NCBI GenBank assembly: GCA_022036555.1
Contig: CM039125.1
Coordinates: 49,252,110-49,316,109, forward strand
Length of the DNA: 64,000 nt
Source: Microstegium vimineum
Taxonomy: Eukaryota > Streptophyta > Magnoliopsida > Poales > Poaceae
Direction of reading: 5' to 3'
Each line of letters begins with the position of its first letter. Position 1 is the stretch's first letter. The notes below the pieces were generated by a model. The model was not told the DNA's origin. It saw only the letters and a list, made by a program, of their open reading frames with translations, and made no database searches. The position numbers and the translations under genes were made by a program. This document shows, piece by piece, positions 22,954-34,711 of the stretch.

Positions 22954-23369
22954 GGTTGTGTTTGGATTGTATGATTTTCAAAGGATTTTCAAAGGAATCA
23001 GCTTTTCTATGGTTTTAGCTCCTGTAGTAGTGTTTGGAATAAAGGATTGCTTGGTTCCTGCATCTTTACGTTTTGGAGGAAACAAAAACTCCACTACAAT
23101 CTCTTGTTTGGTTTTCCTTTGCGAAGTACAAGAAAAATTTCAGGCTGGCCACAAGCTCGATACACAAACTATATTATATTTAAAGAGATCAATGTTGATC
23201 TATGGGCAGTTGTTGAATGACTCCATACTTTATATTCTTGTGTTCCAAACACCCACTCCAATGAAATTCCTAAGTTCTTGCATTCCTCTGTTTTGTCGTT
23301 GCATTCCTATCTATTTCCTGTATTTTCTTCCATTCCTACGTTTTCTATTCCTTCGTTCCAAACACGCCC
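22954..23369. mobile_element. PIF/Harbinger-like MITE
   Basis: Imperfect terminal inverted repeats: TTAGGTTGTGTTTGG near 22951 and CCAAACACGCCCTAA near 23358-23372. The interior contains GGATTTTCAAAGGA / TTCCATTCCTACG motifs common to this group. The 142-codon frame within it is not recognised as a protein. Confidence 0.5.
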
Positions 23370-23468
23370 TAAGCTTGTTTAATTAAGGCAACAAGAGTTG
23401 ACAAGTTGTTGTTCCAGCTGGCCTGGTCTCTACTACATCATCATCTCTGAAATTAATTATCTTTATTA

Positions 23469-23700
23469 CTCCCTCTGTTCTAAATTATAAGACATCCAAA
23501 GAATCTTGGAGAGTCAAACTATCTCAAGTTTGACCAAACTTATATGACAATATAATAACATTTACGATGTATCGTTAGATTCGTTATCCATTATATTTTT
23601 AAAGTATACCTATTTGATATCATAAATCTTAATATATTGGTCAAACTTGAGATGCTTTGACTCTCCAAGATTCTTGGAAAATCTTATAATTTAGGAGAAG
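23469..23700. mobile_element. Stowaway MITE
   Basis: Begins CTCCCTCTGTTCTAAATTAT, the Stowaway signature, and ends in its imperfect complement (ATAATTTAGGAGAAG). It is flanked by TA at 23467-23468 and 23701-23702. The long arms share AATCTTGGAGAGTCAAA / TTTGACTCTCCAAGATT. It lies about 140 bp upstream of the SABATH start codon. Confidence 0.88.
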
Positions 23701-23843
23701 TACTATTCATTTATTATTACTTTGCATTGCATCATATCATATATACATATATACTCCACCCTCCAGGTCCAGGCCAGGCCGCCAGGAACGCTACGCTAGC
23801 TAATAGCCACTAGCTAGCGAGCAGCAGCCTCTAGCTACCCGCC

Positions 23844-25570
23844 ATGGCGATGGCGGCCTCCTCGCAGTCTCAGAACGGCGGCGTTGTTTGCATGATCGGA
23901 GGAGATGGAGAGACGAGCTACGCCAACAACTCCCATTTGCAGGTCTAGCTCGTCGTCTCGTCCATCCATCTCTTCTTGCTCGATCTCTGCATGCATATGC
24001 CTGTCTGTCCCTGATCTGATCGTGTATTTTTCCTTCTTTCTTTTTGGTGTGTGTGCTGGCCGGAGACTAGACTGGTGTGCAGAGCAGGCTGGCACCTCTA
24101 GTGGAGGAGGCCATCGCCGACCTGTGCCGAGCGGCCGTGCCAGGCCACGTCAGAGTGGCTGACCTCGGCTGCTCCTCGGGCCCCAACGCGCTGGCTCTCG
24201 TGTCCGCCGCCGTCGACTCCCTACGGCTACACCACCACCAAAGCCGCCGCCGTCTTGCTGGGTGCCAGTCGTCGAGGCCGGAGATCAGCGTGTACCTCAA
24301 TGACCTCCCCGACAACGACTTCAACCTCGTCTTCAAGGCGGTGCCGGCGTTCCTTGAGGAGAACACTGGCGGCGGCGGCGGCGGCGGCGATGGGCCGCTC
24401 GTGCTGGTGTTTGGTGCTCCGGGGTCCTTCTATGGCCGCCTCTTCTCCGCCCAATCGCTGCACTTGGTGTGTTCTTCTTTCAGCCTCCACTGGCTCTCGC
24501 AGGTCAGGTCTACCGCCATCAACATCAAGTATCTTCGCTAGCAGTTTCTTTTCTTTCTTTCATTATTTTTCTTTTTTTCTATTTTAAAAGGATGAGATAA
24601 AGTCTGTGCTCGTTCCATCCCAAATTATAAGACATTTTAAGAATTCTGAATAATCAAAGTTTAATAAATTTGACCCAAAACTTATATGATAATATAATAA
24701 CATTTATAATATCAACCTAGTATTATTATATTTTTTATTAATTAGATTTTCATATATTTTTTGTCAAACTTAAAATACTTAAATTTCAGATACATATAAT
24801 GATAGGTTGATATTAATTAGAAATACTGGTCATTGCTATAAACTAATAATCCATCGATCTATCATTGCTTGTTACTGGTCATACCAACTGAAATACTGAA
24901 TGAATGAGAGAAAGGGAAGGAAGAAAAAAAATAGTTTGCTCAGTTTATATACCATAAGAAAAAAATGCAGGTTCCCCAGGAACTGGTGGACGGTGTGCTG
25001 ATAAACAAGGGCAACATATACGCCGGCAAAACGAGCTCGCCGGCCGTCACCGCCGCCTACGCCAAGCAATTCGAGCAGGATTTCAAGCTGTTCTTGGCGT
25101 CGCGGGCCGAAGAGATCGTGCCAGGAGGGTGGATGATACTTTCTTTCGCTGGCCGGCGAGCGAAAGATTTCTCCAGCCAGGACATGCACTCAGAGTTCGC
25201 CGCCGAGGTCCTCCACGACATGGCGTCGCGGGGAGTGGTCACCACGGAGGACGTCGACGCGACGACGCCTACAACGTCCCCTTCTACGTGCCCTGCTCCG
25301 ACGAGCTGCGTGACTTGGCGGAGCTGGACGGCTCCTTCGAGGTCGTCGCGGTGGAGAGCCACGACGTCGTGACGCGACGCGTCCAAGAGCGTGGCCTCGG
25401 CGAGGACCATCCGTGTGCTGCACGACTCGACGCTGGTCCGGCATTTTGGCCGCGGGGTCGACGGCGACTGCGACGTCGGCGACGAGTTCGCTAGGGCGGC
25501 GGAGAGGCGGTACAGAGGCCCGCCGGTCATGAAAGGTGTCGTCCACGTCGTATCCCTTAGGAGAAAATAA
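23844..25570 (+). pseudogene. SABATH carboxyl methyltransferase, frameshifted
   Basis: SABATH enzymes transfer a methyl group from S-adenosylmethionine to carboxyls of small acids (salicylate, jasmonate, IAA). Exon 1 (23844-23942) encodes MAMAASSQSQNGG and GGDGETSYANNS, the conserved N-terminal motif. Exon 2 (24083-24502) has the SAM-binding VADLGCSSGPNALAL, ISVYLNDLPDNDFNLVF and LHLVCSSFSLHWLSQ. Exon 3 (from 24971) begins VPQELVDGVLINKGNIYAGK and continues to VVTTEDVD. There the frame shifts to DAYNVPFYVPCSDELRDLAE, and shifts again near 25380 to a C-terminus (TLVRHFGRGVDGD, MKGVVHVVSLRRK) ending TAA 25568-25570. Two frameshifts in exon 3 suggest a recent pseudogene, barring sequencing error. 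The substrate cannot be inferred. Confidence 0.85.
24610..24800. repeat. Degenerate Stowaway-like repeat in SABATH intron 2
   Basis: CCATCCCAAATTATAAGACAT at 24616 and ACTTAAAATACTTAAATTTC near 24770 resemble decayed Stowaway arms. No clean ends. It enlarges the intron between exons 2 and 3. Confidence 0.45.
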
Positions 25571-27229
25571 ATAAAGAGGCATCAATCCATAATGCAACTA
25601 TATATAAAAAGTGTACGTACGTCGTTGTTCACAAACTTACTTTCAGTGACTCGTACCAACGGTCCTCTTCGGCTCAAATTAATTTGTATACCCCTATTTT
25701 CTTTGTACTACTGTGGTGAATAATATACGTGTATGTACCGTGTTAATTTTTGCAATAAAAGGCTCACACCGTACCTAAGTGCGCTATAGAATACAAGTTG
25801 CTCTTTTCTCGATCACTGATGCCAAGCAATTGCTTCCCTACTAGCTTGCTTGTAGGTGTCAAGTCAATGTAGAAGAAGGCAACATATATTATTATATATA
25901 TAATGTAAATAAATTAAAGATAATACATGAGGGATTACAAGAATGAAAAAGAAAGCATACAAAAATTCATATAAAAAGGGGTTGTTTGTTTCGCTGAAAT
26001 TACGCTTATGCTGAATGCTCATGATGATTTGTGTGAGAGAAAAAAATATTATTCGTTCGAGCAGTGATGAAGTAGTGCTGACGGACAAGATGTATAGTAA
26101 AAAGTGTAAAAAAGGAATCATCGATACTAGCTAAACACTTGGCACTAACGCGGTAATCGAAGTATGATTATATATGATTACATTTCCATGGACACGCACT
26201 GTACATATACTTTCTCTGTTTTTATCCTAAATCAAAGTCCTCTAGTTTTGACCAAATTTAATAAAAAAAATGCACAAACATCCACAAAACAATCAAGATT
26301 CATTATATTGACTGTGTAGAATATATTATGATACTACATTTATTTGATATACACATGTAATAAATGTTTATAAGAAATTATATCAATGGATGTAGTACAA
26401 AGCAATGAAACATGCATAGGCTGTTATCACTTTAATCATGGTACGATGCACGACCAGAATTCCCAGACTGTGCTATCCTTTGTAACATTATATATATGAA
26501 CCATCAAATTAAACCATCCTAACAAAAATATATCTACAAATACCCCAAAATTATTGTAGCATACAACAATCGTGTGTTTTAGTGGCTGACAACACATGTT
26601 TTTTCCCTATGGATATTATTCATCTTTGGTCAGCAAGCTACCACATTGTTGAGCGACGATACCAAACATCTCCAAAATCATTGAAATGTAGAATGAACAC
26701 CACGGAATGTCATAAACCCAACATCTTATCTATCACACATGGAAATCCAATATCAGATAAGAGAGCTAGTCTTCTTCAGAATCTATATAGAACGTAGGAA
26801 CTTTAGATGACCTCTCGGTTTTTTAAAGGGTTTATAGGGATGAGCTAAAGTATTTGTAGTATATGAGAGTTTGTGTGTACTATGTGTTGTGACAGTCCAA
26901 ACTAGGGGCAGTTTTCAAAACAATACGGACTAGTTTTGTAACTTTCTTTAGATGCATAACTGACTTCACTGTTGCGTTTCTCTTTGTCCAGAAGATAATT
27001 AAACTAAAGGAAATTTTGTGGCAGGACATCATTAAAAAAATATGTAATGTGCCGCTGGACACCGTAATGAGCCGAATCTTCTCATTACCATTACAAAATC
27101 GTGTACATTTGGCATAATATACTGCATCTATTATTTTATTCATTTTTCGTATTCATGGAGACAGAAGGCTGGATAAAATTACTTTGTTGCCCCCGCCTTT
27201 AACCTCCGTTTATGCACCAATTTTTACAG
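25571..27229. other. Intergenic, no gene seen
   Basis: AT-rich sequence. A one-sided MITE-like stretch (TTTCTCTGTTTTTATCCTAA from about 26210, with TTTTGACCAAATTT) is present at 26210-26400. No recognisable coding sequence until the glycolate oxidase exon. Confidence 0.35.
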
Positions 27230-27413
27230 TACCACACCGCTGATGTCTTGTCTTCTCTGCCGAGGTCATTCCGCTTGCTCGCTGGCAGTGCCTTGTCTTC
27301 GTACTACCTCGCCGGCCAAGTCGACCGCACCCTGAGCTGGAACGACGTCAAGTGGCTGCAGACCATCGCCATGCTGCCGATCCTCGTCAAGCGAGTGATC
27401 ACAGCTGAAGACA
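27230..27413 (+). pseudogene. GLO: Glycolate oxidase ((S)-2-hydroxy-acid oxidase) single-exon fragment
   Basis: After a TTTTTACAG acceptor the frame reads SSYYLAGQVDRTLSWNDVKW and LQTIAMLPILVKRVITAED, followed by a GTAACC donor. This is the FMN-binding TIM-barrel segment of peroxisomal glycolate oxidase (family form: LSWKDVKWLQTIT, LPILVKGVxTAEDT), the photorespiratory enzyme that oxidises glycolate to glyoxylate. The K-G-V of the flavin-pocket motif is K-R-V here. Upstream and downstream exons are absent, and a decayed Stowaway follows directly. An isolated gene fragment. Confidence 0.8.
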
Positions 27414-27583
27414 GTAACCTTGCTCTCTGCTTGTTTCATTCATCAGTCGATGAGATTATCGGAACACACACACACGGTGGCCAGTGGCATGATGGCATGG
27501 TTGCGGGTGATGTCGGCAAGGGAGAGGTGCAGCAAAATCAGGAGAGTTGGTTGTCAAAATTAGTATCCAATGGTTTTCTACAT

Positions 27584-27838
27584 CTAACTCATTTTAAATT
27601 ATAAGTTATTTTAAATCTTAGAGAGTCAAAATATTTTAAGTTCAACTAAATTAAAAAATATATAAAATTAATGATATAAAATAGATATACTATAAAAATA
27701 TAATTGATGAAAAATCTGATAATACTTAGTTGACAACATGAATATTTTACTATATTATCGTATAAATTTGATCAAACTTGAGATGTTTTAACTCTTCAAC
27801 AATTTATGAAACAACTTATAATTTGGGATGTAGGAAGT
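27584..27838. mobile_element. Decayed Stowaway-like MITE
   Basis: The left arm (TTTTAAATTATAAGTTATTT) and right arm (ACTTATAATTTGGGATGTAGGAAG region) are imperfect complements, with TTGATCAAACTTGAGATG-type internal sequence shared with the Stowaway at 23469-23700. The left end is degenerate. Confidence 0.6.
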
Positions 27839-28203
27839 ATTTGTGATGCAACACATTCTAGCGCTTTGGACGTGGGATCGATATTCGAGTCAACGGAAAA
27901 AGGATTTTATTTCCATAATGTAGACATGGAAACACATTCTATCTAAAAAACATTAACAAAATATTATTTGTATATAAAACTATCAAATGGTAAGAACAAT
28001 GTAATTATGGGAGAATGGTAAATAATAAGCTAGTAAAAAATCTTGTTTTTCCTCTAACAAAAATAATTAAAGATCTCAATTGATCTACGGCTCCCCTGTT
28101 CCGGCCTTCGGCTTTTGGCTCATAGCTTATTTTATTACTTTTTCCATGCAGTGCAGGCGTGTGTAGGTGGTGTGATTTAGAAAGCGTGTGTAGGTGTGAT
28201 TTA

Positions 28204-28549
28204 GGGTCTGTTTGGTTGCTCTTGGGGAGGGAGTAAAGACTTATTTTAAGTTCTTTTTAGTCTATTTGAACCAAACACTAGGGACTTAATTAGGGACTTT
28301 TTTGGGCTGTGTAGTAGTCTCAAGGGGTGAGACTTATGGGGACTTTTGGCCCACAATTGACACTCATTGTCCTTTATTATTGCCTCCCTTCCTCCACTCC
28401 TTGTACCAGGCAGGGGTACAATGGTCTTGTCAGGGTGTATTAAATGATGTTAAGTCTATACAAGTTCATGGAACCAAACATCAATATGGACTTTTATTAA
28501 GTCCCTATTTTAGTCTCTAGTCCTTAGAACTAAAGAACCAAACAGACCC
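28204..28549. mobile_element. Tourist-like MITE with perfect 14-bp TIRs
   Basis: The ends GGGTCTGTTTGGTT (28204) and AACCAAACAGACCC (to 28549) are perfect inverted repeats, flanked by TTA at 28201-28203 and TTA at 28550-28552. It is 346 bp long. Its right end lies about 16 bp upstream of a TATATATAG box belonging to small-gene copy 1. Confidence 0.92.
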
Positions 28550-28565
28550 TTACAACCCGAACGTC

Positions 28566-28655
28566 TATATATAGATCGAGGCACACTAGAGATCGAGCTT
28601 CTCTCGTAGTGAGGATCAGAGGGGCAGCTCGATCGGCGGCGTGGCAGGCTCCGAT
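28566..28655 (+). promoter_or_regulatory. Putative TATA box and leader exon of small-gene copy 1
   Basis: TATATATAG at 28566-28574 is followed by a GC-richer leader that ends in a good donor (CCGAT/GTGAGT, GT at 28656-28657). The matching acceptor would be TTTTGCAG at 29594-29601, just before the ATG at 29617. If so, copy 1 has a roughly 950-bp intron in its 5' untranslated region, filled with MITEs. Prediction from sequence only. Confidence 0.4.
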
Positions 28656-29183
28656 GTGAGTATCGTCCTTTTCTAGCTCGCTTCGTATCGTCATGCATGG
28701 TCTCATGGGGTTATTATTCTCGTTTCGATTAATTTGGCTCCATCGCATGCATGCATGATGATTAACAAGAAGTAATCGTCTAAGCTGCGTGTCGTACGTC
28801 TCCTGTGAAGCAACTCGGCCTGCTGCCAACCGTCGTAGGTAGAGTGTAGTATACAGATATAAAAAGAAAATCTAGGAGGGGCTGGTCCAAACAGAGTTGG
28901 ACGAATTTCACCCAATATATATGCTGATTGCCTAGCCAGCAGACTCATCTTCAACCTGTGTCCAGCGGCTCCAATCCGTCCTTCTCTGTTATCAATGGTA
29001 ACAAAAATCATAGAGGAGTAGAGAGGCTTTAATGGTGCAGCAGAGTAGGGGGGGCTTGAGCTCCGGCAGCCCCCTAGTAGATCCGTCCCTGGTAGTATGC
29101 ATATGTAATGGTTTTATTTATTTAATTGACTAGCTAGGTCGTCTAGCTAGTGGTTTGAACCGGCCGGCCGGGTAAGGTTTTAG

Positions 29184-29522
29184 CTAGGGGTTGTTTGGTT
29201 ACCTGACTTATTTTTAGTCTCTTGTCACATCGTATATTTGGTACTAATTAAATATAATTTATATTATAAAACTAATTAAGCGTCATGTAGTACTTCGCGA
29301 GACGAATCTATTAAGTATAATTAATTCATCATTAACATATGTTTACTGTAGCACCATATTGTCAAATCATAGACTATTTTATATCAATAGATTTGTTTCA
29401 CAAAATAGTCTTCGGCTGATAAATTAGTTTTATAAATAGTCTATATTTAATACTCCTAATTAGTGTCTAGATATCCGATGTGACAGAGACTTATTTTTAG
29501 TCCTGTAACCAAACACAGCCTA
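29184..29522. mobile_element. MITE within the presumed leader intron
   Basis: Imperfect inverted ends: GGGGTTGTTTGGTTAC (from 29187) and GTAACCAAACACAGCC (to about 29520). The arms share GACTTATTTTTAGTC. Likely hAT or PIF type; the duplication is unclear (CTAG-like on both sides). Confidence 0.55.
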
Positions 29523-29616
29523 GTCTCCCGCCGTCAAACCATTAATATATATATATATAAAACCGCGTTTTATTTTGTCTGGCGGATCTCAAATTTTGCA
29601 GAAGGCCCCGGCCGGG

Positions 29617-29736
29617 ATGGCGGCGCCAGCGCTGCCGGAGATGCGGGATTCGACCCCTTCGCCAAAGTCACAGGAGGCAAGCAGCGACAGCAGCCCTAGC
29701 GCCGATCAGCTCGAGTTTACTCTCCTCCCTCGTTGA
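29617..29736 (+). CDS. Small gene family copy 1: short Ser-rich tail peptide
   Basis: A 39-residue frame (MAAPALPEMRDSTPSPKSQE, ending SSPSADQLEFTLLPR) ends at TGA 29734-29736. Its tail matches copy 2 at 34296-34635 (SSSESSPDADQLVFGLIPR). Copy 2 and copy 3 carry a hydrophobic segment followed by Arg-rich sequence that is missing here, so this copy is a shortened derivative. Downstream sequence up to the TA-rich run also resembles the copy 2 region. No known family was recognised and the function is unknown. Very short; could be a pseudogene. Confidence 0.4.
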   Translation: MAAPALPEMRDSTPSPKSQEASSDSSPSADQLEFTLLPR

Positions 29737-29873
29737 CTCCGTCCAGCTACTAGTGTATACTACATACTATAGAATAAAGTCCGTTACTCGCTCTAAGTAC
29801 AGTACGTTGACGGACTACTCTAGCTAATAACTGTAATAGCTATAGTATGCATACTGTTTTCAATGGAGACTAT

Positions 29874-30186
29874 GGGTCTGTTTGCGACTGCTCTACAAAC
29901 TTTACTGTGTAACTGGAGTTTGTAAAGTACCTTTTAGGGTGCTCTTACAACTTCACCTTTTTTCTAGAGCTATATGCGTGAAGCTAAAACCATTTGACTA
30001 AAAAATGTGGAGTAGAACTGAAAAACGTGAAGCGGAGGTTGTCACAGACAACCCCTATATATTCAATGAAAAATAAAAGAAAAATAACTTTTTTTATATA
30101 TATTTGAGCTTATTTTATATAGGGTAATTAAAAAATGTGTCATAGGGGGTCATGGCCCTTGCTGCCCCCTGGTTCCATACATAGCG
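29874..30186. mobile_element. Insertion relative to paralogous segment
   Basis: Comparison with the copy 2 downstream region shows continuity of GTTTTCAGTGGAGACGATG in copy 2 (about 35096-35114). Here the equivalent GTTTTCAATGGAGAC (29858-29872) and GACGATGTAATAATC (from about 30187) are separated by about 310 bp. The insert starts near GGGTCTGTTTGCGACTGCTC, a MITE-like end. The type is uncertain. Confidence 0.45.
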
Positions 30187-30199
30187 CTGACGATGTAAT

Positions 30200-30817
30200 A
30201 ATCTAGCTATATATATATATAACTAGGACGTCCGGCGCGCTTCGCCGCGCCGCATAGGCTGCGCCAGCGGTGACACCGTTGTCCGTTTTTTACGCTGTCT
30301 GTTGGGTCTCGAACTAATAAACAATATTGAAATATCTTCTAAGGTCACATGTAAAATACAAATATTGGCCAAAATTACACACTACATATAATATTTGATA
30401 GAACACAAGCTTAGTAATTGTAAATAACACATGAGGGGATTCAATAAATTATAAAATAAGTAATACAAAAAAATCGGTATTTCAATATTCCAACATGCTG
30501 CACACTAAAGGCTATGTTACAACAATACATTTCACTTTTCTTCACATAAGAAATAGCTTTTTTCTCTCTCTAGAGAGAGAGAGTTCTTCTACTGCCTGTA
30601 GATATATAATAGGGGGCACTGGAAGACTATATGCAGGCCAAAATAGCTGCAGACCATCCTTCAAATTTTAGGTCACCATGCCACCTGAACGACCTGTATA
30701 TTAATTTAAGAGACAATTCAGCTGCTTTGAGCATGAATCTATAACTATAAGCATGAAAGCAAGAGTGGCAGCTAGCATGTGGTATGAAAACAAACGGAAG
30801 CACGTATAATTGCATAT

Positions 30818-30874
<57 letters not shown>

Positions 30875-33630
30875 ATAAATGTAAACATGTTTATTTCCAT
30901 GCTCCGTGCTTCTGAATTCTGAACCAAAAAGGCAAAAATTATAAGTCTCTGAACAAATAAAAATGGATACAACATAATCAGAGCAAGACCACTGACCACC
31001 AGCTGTCATTTTTTTAACATGCATGTTTGGAAAATGAAAATTTCAATCAATCAATTGCCTAGGTGGTCAGGATCAAAGAGAAGTAATCACAAAAATGAAC
31101 GGTAATCCCATCTGTGAACCTAAAAATTTGATTCACCTAATCGACAGTGCGCCAACTACATCTCATTGGTAGAAGTTAAAACAAAAAGCAAAAACTGATA
31201 TGTAGTGAGCATCATATGTTCTCCAACAACATAATCGTTTATTCATCCAGTGAAATGATCCATAGTTTTGCCAAACTGTATAGTGTGTCGTTAACCAACA
31301 AATTGAATAAAGAGGATGAACAACTAATTGTGCCATTAAGGACATAAATCACAATATGGCTGAGCTAGTAAAGAAGCAACGTTGAAACAAACATATGATG
31401 TGTTGTCCTCTTTGTAGGCCAACTAATCAGTAGTTTGCACAGACAACTGATGTGCATATATGGAAGCAAACCTGACCAGAAAGAACTAAGCACAAAGAAA
31501 GCATAAGTGCATCACAGACAACTGCACTATACTCCATATTTGAGCATGGTGTAGTTCATGCTTTTATTTTGGCATAACTTAGTCATCATGAGATAATCCT
31601 ATATGGGCTAAGCCATTAGCAATGGTAAAATCAATGGACTGTGAAAAGACAACATATGCAGTCAAGGAAAGAACATGGCTCTAGACTGTATAAACAACTC
31701 TGTTTAGAAGGACAAATATTAGAAGTACAATAGGAAAGGATTATTTGTTAAGGAATCTATTTAATTAGAAGGATAAACGTAGAACATATCATAAGCATAG
31801 TATAGTTCCATCCATCCAATACCACTATTCTGAGACTTTTAAACAGGATAACAATAACAGGCAAGGAAAATGCATGGTATTGTTCTTCTCGCAACAATAG
31901 GCTAATCCAAACTATGGCTATTGTATCAGGTCTATACTTTTTTTGCTTCTTTGACAGGCTGAGAGCTCAAACATGAAAAAAACAATAATCTCATACATAC
32001 TAAATCATGGCCGATTGAAAGCTGTGTGGGGGGAAGGGGAGGGGGTGATAGCAACGAAGCTGTACCAAATTAATTTCTACAGTACTAAACTATTGTATAT
32101 GCTCCGTTCAATGGCAATATGTAGAACTTATATCATAAGTTTAATACAATCAAGTAGAAAAATACATTGTAGATGCAAAGGCAAGCCATTCCTTAGTTAT
32201 ATAAATGTGAATAACACAAATAGCACACAAGGGGTAGATAGTCTCAAAGCTCAGGTTCATCAGGACAACATACACATTTTGTAGCAGCCAGCATGTTACT
32301 CTAAATTTATTAGAAAGTGGCGACACACAAAGCAAAAATATGTGTATAAGAAAGCAGAGGAATACCAAAACACGTACTAACAATGGAAGAGTGCAAGGAT
32401 CTGAAATAACCTATAGCAGAATTTCGCTTCCAGAGTTAAATGTAAAAGGTTATGTACATCGAGGCTATTTGTATATAATTCCACTTTCCTGGATGCATGA
32501 TTTCTCTTAGGCAAGTCACATATATCCAAGGGCTCACCTAAAACACAAGACTCCTCTCTGGTTTAGCAGGACGTACATGTTACGGAGCAGATCAAGAAAC
32601 TGACCTTGAATATGGCGTTCCTTCTGTAGGAAAGCTTTTCTTTGTGCTGCAGCTGTTATAGATGTCTTCTCATTTTTCCAATCCCCTTGAATGGACTTCA
32701 AATTTGTCAGCAACAAAAGGAAAACCTCATCAGCAGCGTTCCAGCAGGAACAACCATGACGGTTGGAACTCTAAATAAGAACGAAATCAGTATGGAGAAA
32801 TCAGAGAAAGAGAGGCGGGAAAGAGGGACAGGATATACCTTGGTTGCAGGACGCTTGGATGCAGCTGCGCAAGGGGCGACGAAACGGAGAAGTGACGTGG
32901 ATCCACTTGAACTGTGGTTGTTGACGATGGATGGATCCAAGGATGCTTGGGTGAGCAGCTGGCCATGAGCCGCCCGCTCCGCACACGCAACCACTAGGAT
33001 CCCAACACCAGCGGCGTCGCAGTCGCACTCCTCCACCCCGGCGGATTTGACGAATGTTGTGCCCTCCTATTTCCCACCTCGACAGATCCGCGATGGCGGC
33101 GACTTCCTCGTCCTCCCTTATCCCGCTGGCATCGATTTCTCATACCACAAAGAGAAGATAGTGTAGGAGATAAGCAGGTACATGAGTCCAAGGACGGCGC
33201 ATTGACCGAGGTCGACCATTGGACCTCGCTCATGCCGAATCCGTGCACCACCGCCTCCCCCTAGGTCAGACATACCCATACCCAGCCCCCACGCATAACC
33301 CAAACACCGATATCCCTTACTTGGGGGTTCACCAATGGCAGTTGTGGGAACTACGGAGCAAGCCGAGTGAGGGCGAGACGATGGTGGAGCTGGAGCAGCA
33401 GCGTAGGAGGACGGAGGGCTCGAGGCTGGGTAGATGCCATGGGAAAGGTGGAAAGGATAGCAGGCAGTCGCGTCGCGTCAGTTCCATGCGACGGGGCAAA
33501 AAAATTAGAAAAGAGGAAACAGATGGATATACACGCACGTACTGTTGCAGCTGAGCACATACCCAGCCTTTCAGACTGATAGCAGGCGTGGCAGACAAAT
33601 TTTTTTTTTTTCGAATCGTGGCAGACACTA
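30200..33630. other. Long non-coding stretch with microsatellite
   Basis: Starts with a short TA run and GTCCGGCGCGCTTCGCCGCG (about 30230). A GA microsatellite lies at about 30826-30874. From 32640 to 33560 the composition is gene-like, with many short frames on both strands, but I recognise no protein and no consistent exon structure. It could be a captured or decayed gene. Confidence 0.3.
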
Positions 33631-33633
33631 ATT

Positions 33634-33920
33634 GGAGCATCTCCAAGGGATGTGTTATCCTGGTTATGTATTGTATATTTAGATTTTTACGGGAAAAATT
33701 GAACTTCAACAGATCTTCTATTTGGTTTTGTATAATAGCAAGTATGTTATTCCTAAAATTTCGTTGGGCATAAATAGCAAGCGAACCTGATTTGTCATCT
33801 TGTGATGAGAAATAGCAAATCTGTTGAAAAACTCTTTTTTAAAAAAACTTCTATATTTTACAAAAGAGCTAAACTATGTAATTTAACTATTTATTTTACC
33901 ATATCTGTTGGAGATGTTCT
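33634..33920. mobile_element. MITE with GGAGCATCTCCAA ends
   Basis: GGAGCATCTCCAAGGGAT (33634) and the complement of ATCTGTTGGAGATGTTCT (to 33920) are imperfect inverted repeats; this end type is frequent in grass MITEs. No clear target duplication. Confidence 0.45.
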
Positions 33921-34295
33921 TAGAAGGCAATATATGAGCAGTATTGAACAGTACTTAGGATTGCTCTAAGAGCACGGATCCTAGGCTGTATATGGAGTTT
34001 CATATTCATATTCATATTCATATGTCGTCGCTTCAGGAGTTCAGGCCAGCTGATCGAGCGAGTGGTACGATGGAGCTGGGAGAGTGACCTGACGACGCAA
34101 ATAGAATGCTACGGAGTAATAGTTGTTGCAAGGCATTAATGATCAGCGCATCCGTCAGTTGCCTGCCTCATTTGGAAACAAACGTGTAATTATCGACTGA
34201 GGGTGGACGTTCAGGGCAGGCTAGATCATCGTCGCTCATCTATAATATAATACGCAGGCTAATACGCACTACCACAAGGGAGAGGGACAGGGAGT

Positions 34296-34635
34296 ATGGC
34301 AGCGCCCGCGCCGGCGTTGGCAGCAGGGACGAAGGATGCTGGCAGTACAACTGCATCATTCAACATGCCAGAGAAGGTCGTGCTGATAGTCGCAGTTGCG
34401 ATAGCGGTCACTCGGCCTGGCCGTTGTTGCGGTGGTGGTGGTTGTCCGCCGCCGCCGCGCTCGTCGTCGTTGTCGCCAGCAGCAGAACGGGGGCCTGGAG
34501 CTCCGCAGCTTCGACAGCCCTCGCAGTGACGATAGCACGCGCGCGATGAGGGGCTCGAACCCTTTGTTACAGGAGAGCAGCAGCGAGAGCAGCCCCGACG
34601 CCGATCAGCTCGTCTTCGGTCTGATCCCTCGCTGA
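34296..34635 (+). pseudogene. Small gene family copy 2: membrane-anchored Arg/Ser-rich protein, frameshifted
   Basis: From ATG 34296 the frame gives MAAPAPALAAGTKDAGSTTA and SFNMPEKVVLIVAVAIAVT. Near 34405-34415 the sense continues in the next frame with LAVVAVVVVVRRRRARRRC, NGGLELRSFDSPRSDDS, RAMRGSNPLLQ and SSSESSPDADQLVFGLIPR, ending at TGA 34633-34635. Together the two frames describe a short N-terminus, one transmembrane helix, an Arg cluster (positive-inside) and a Ser/acidic tail. A TATAATATAATAC-like box lies at about 34240. A one-base indel separates the halves. Family unknown; copies at 29617 and 44054. Confidence 0.5.
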
Positions 34636-34711
34636 GCCCGTCCTCCGACTAGTGGATCCTTACATAGTATAGATATAGAATAAAGCTCGTAATAGCTATA
34701 GTATATACATG

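Noticed and set aside
30701..31024. Leu-Ser repeat protein on the minus strand
   Set aside because: It is the GA microsatellite translated; flanking sequence is not coding.
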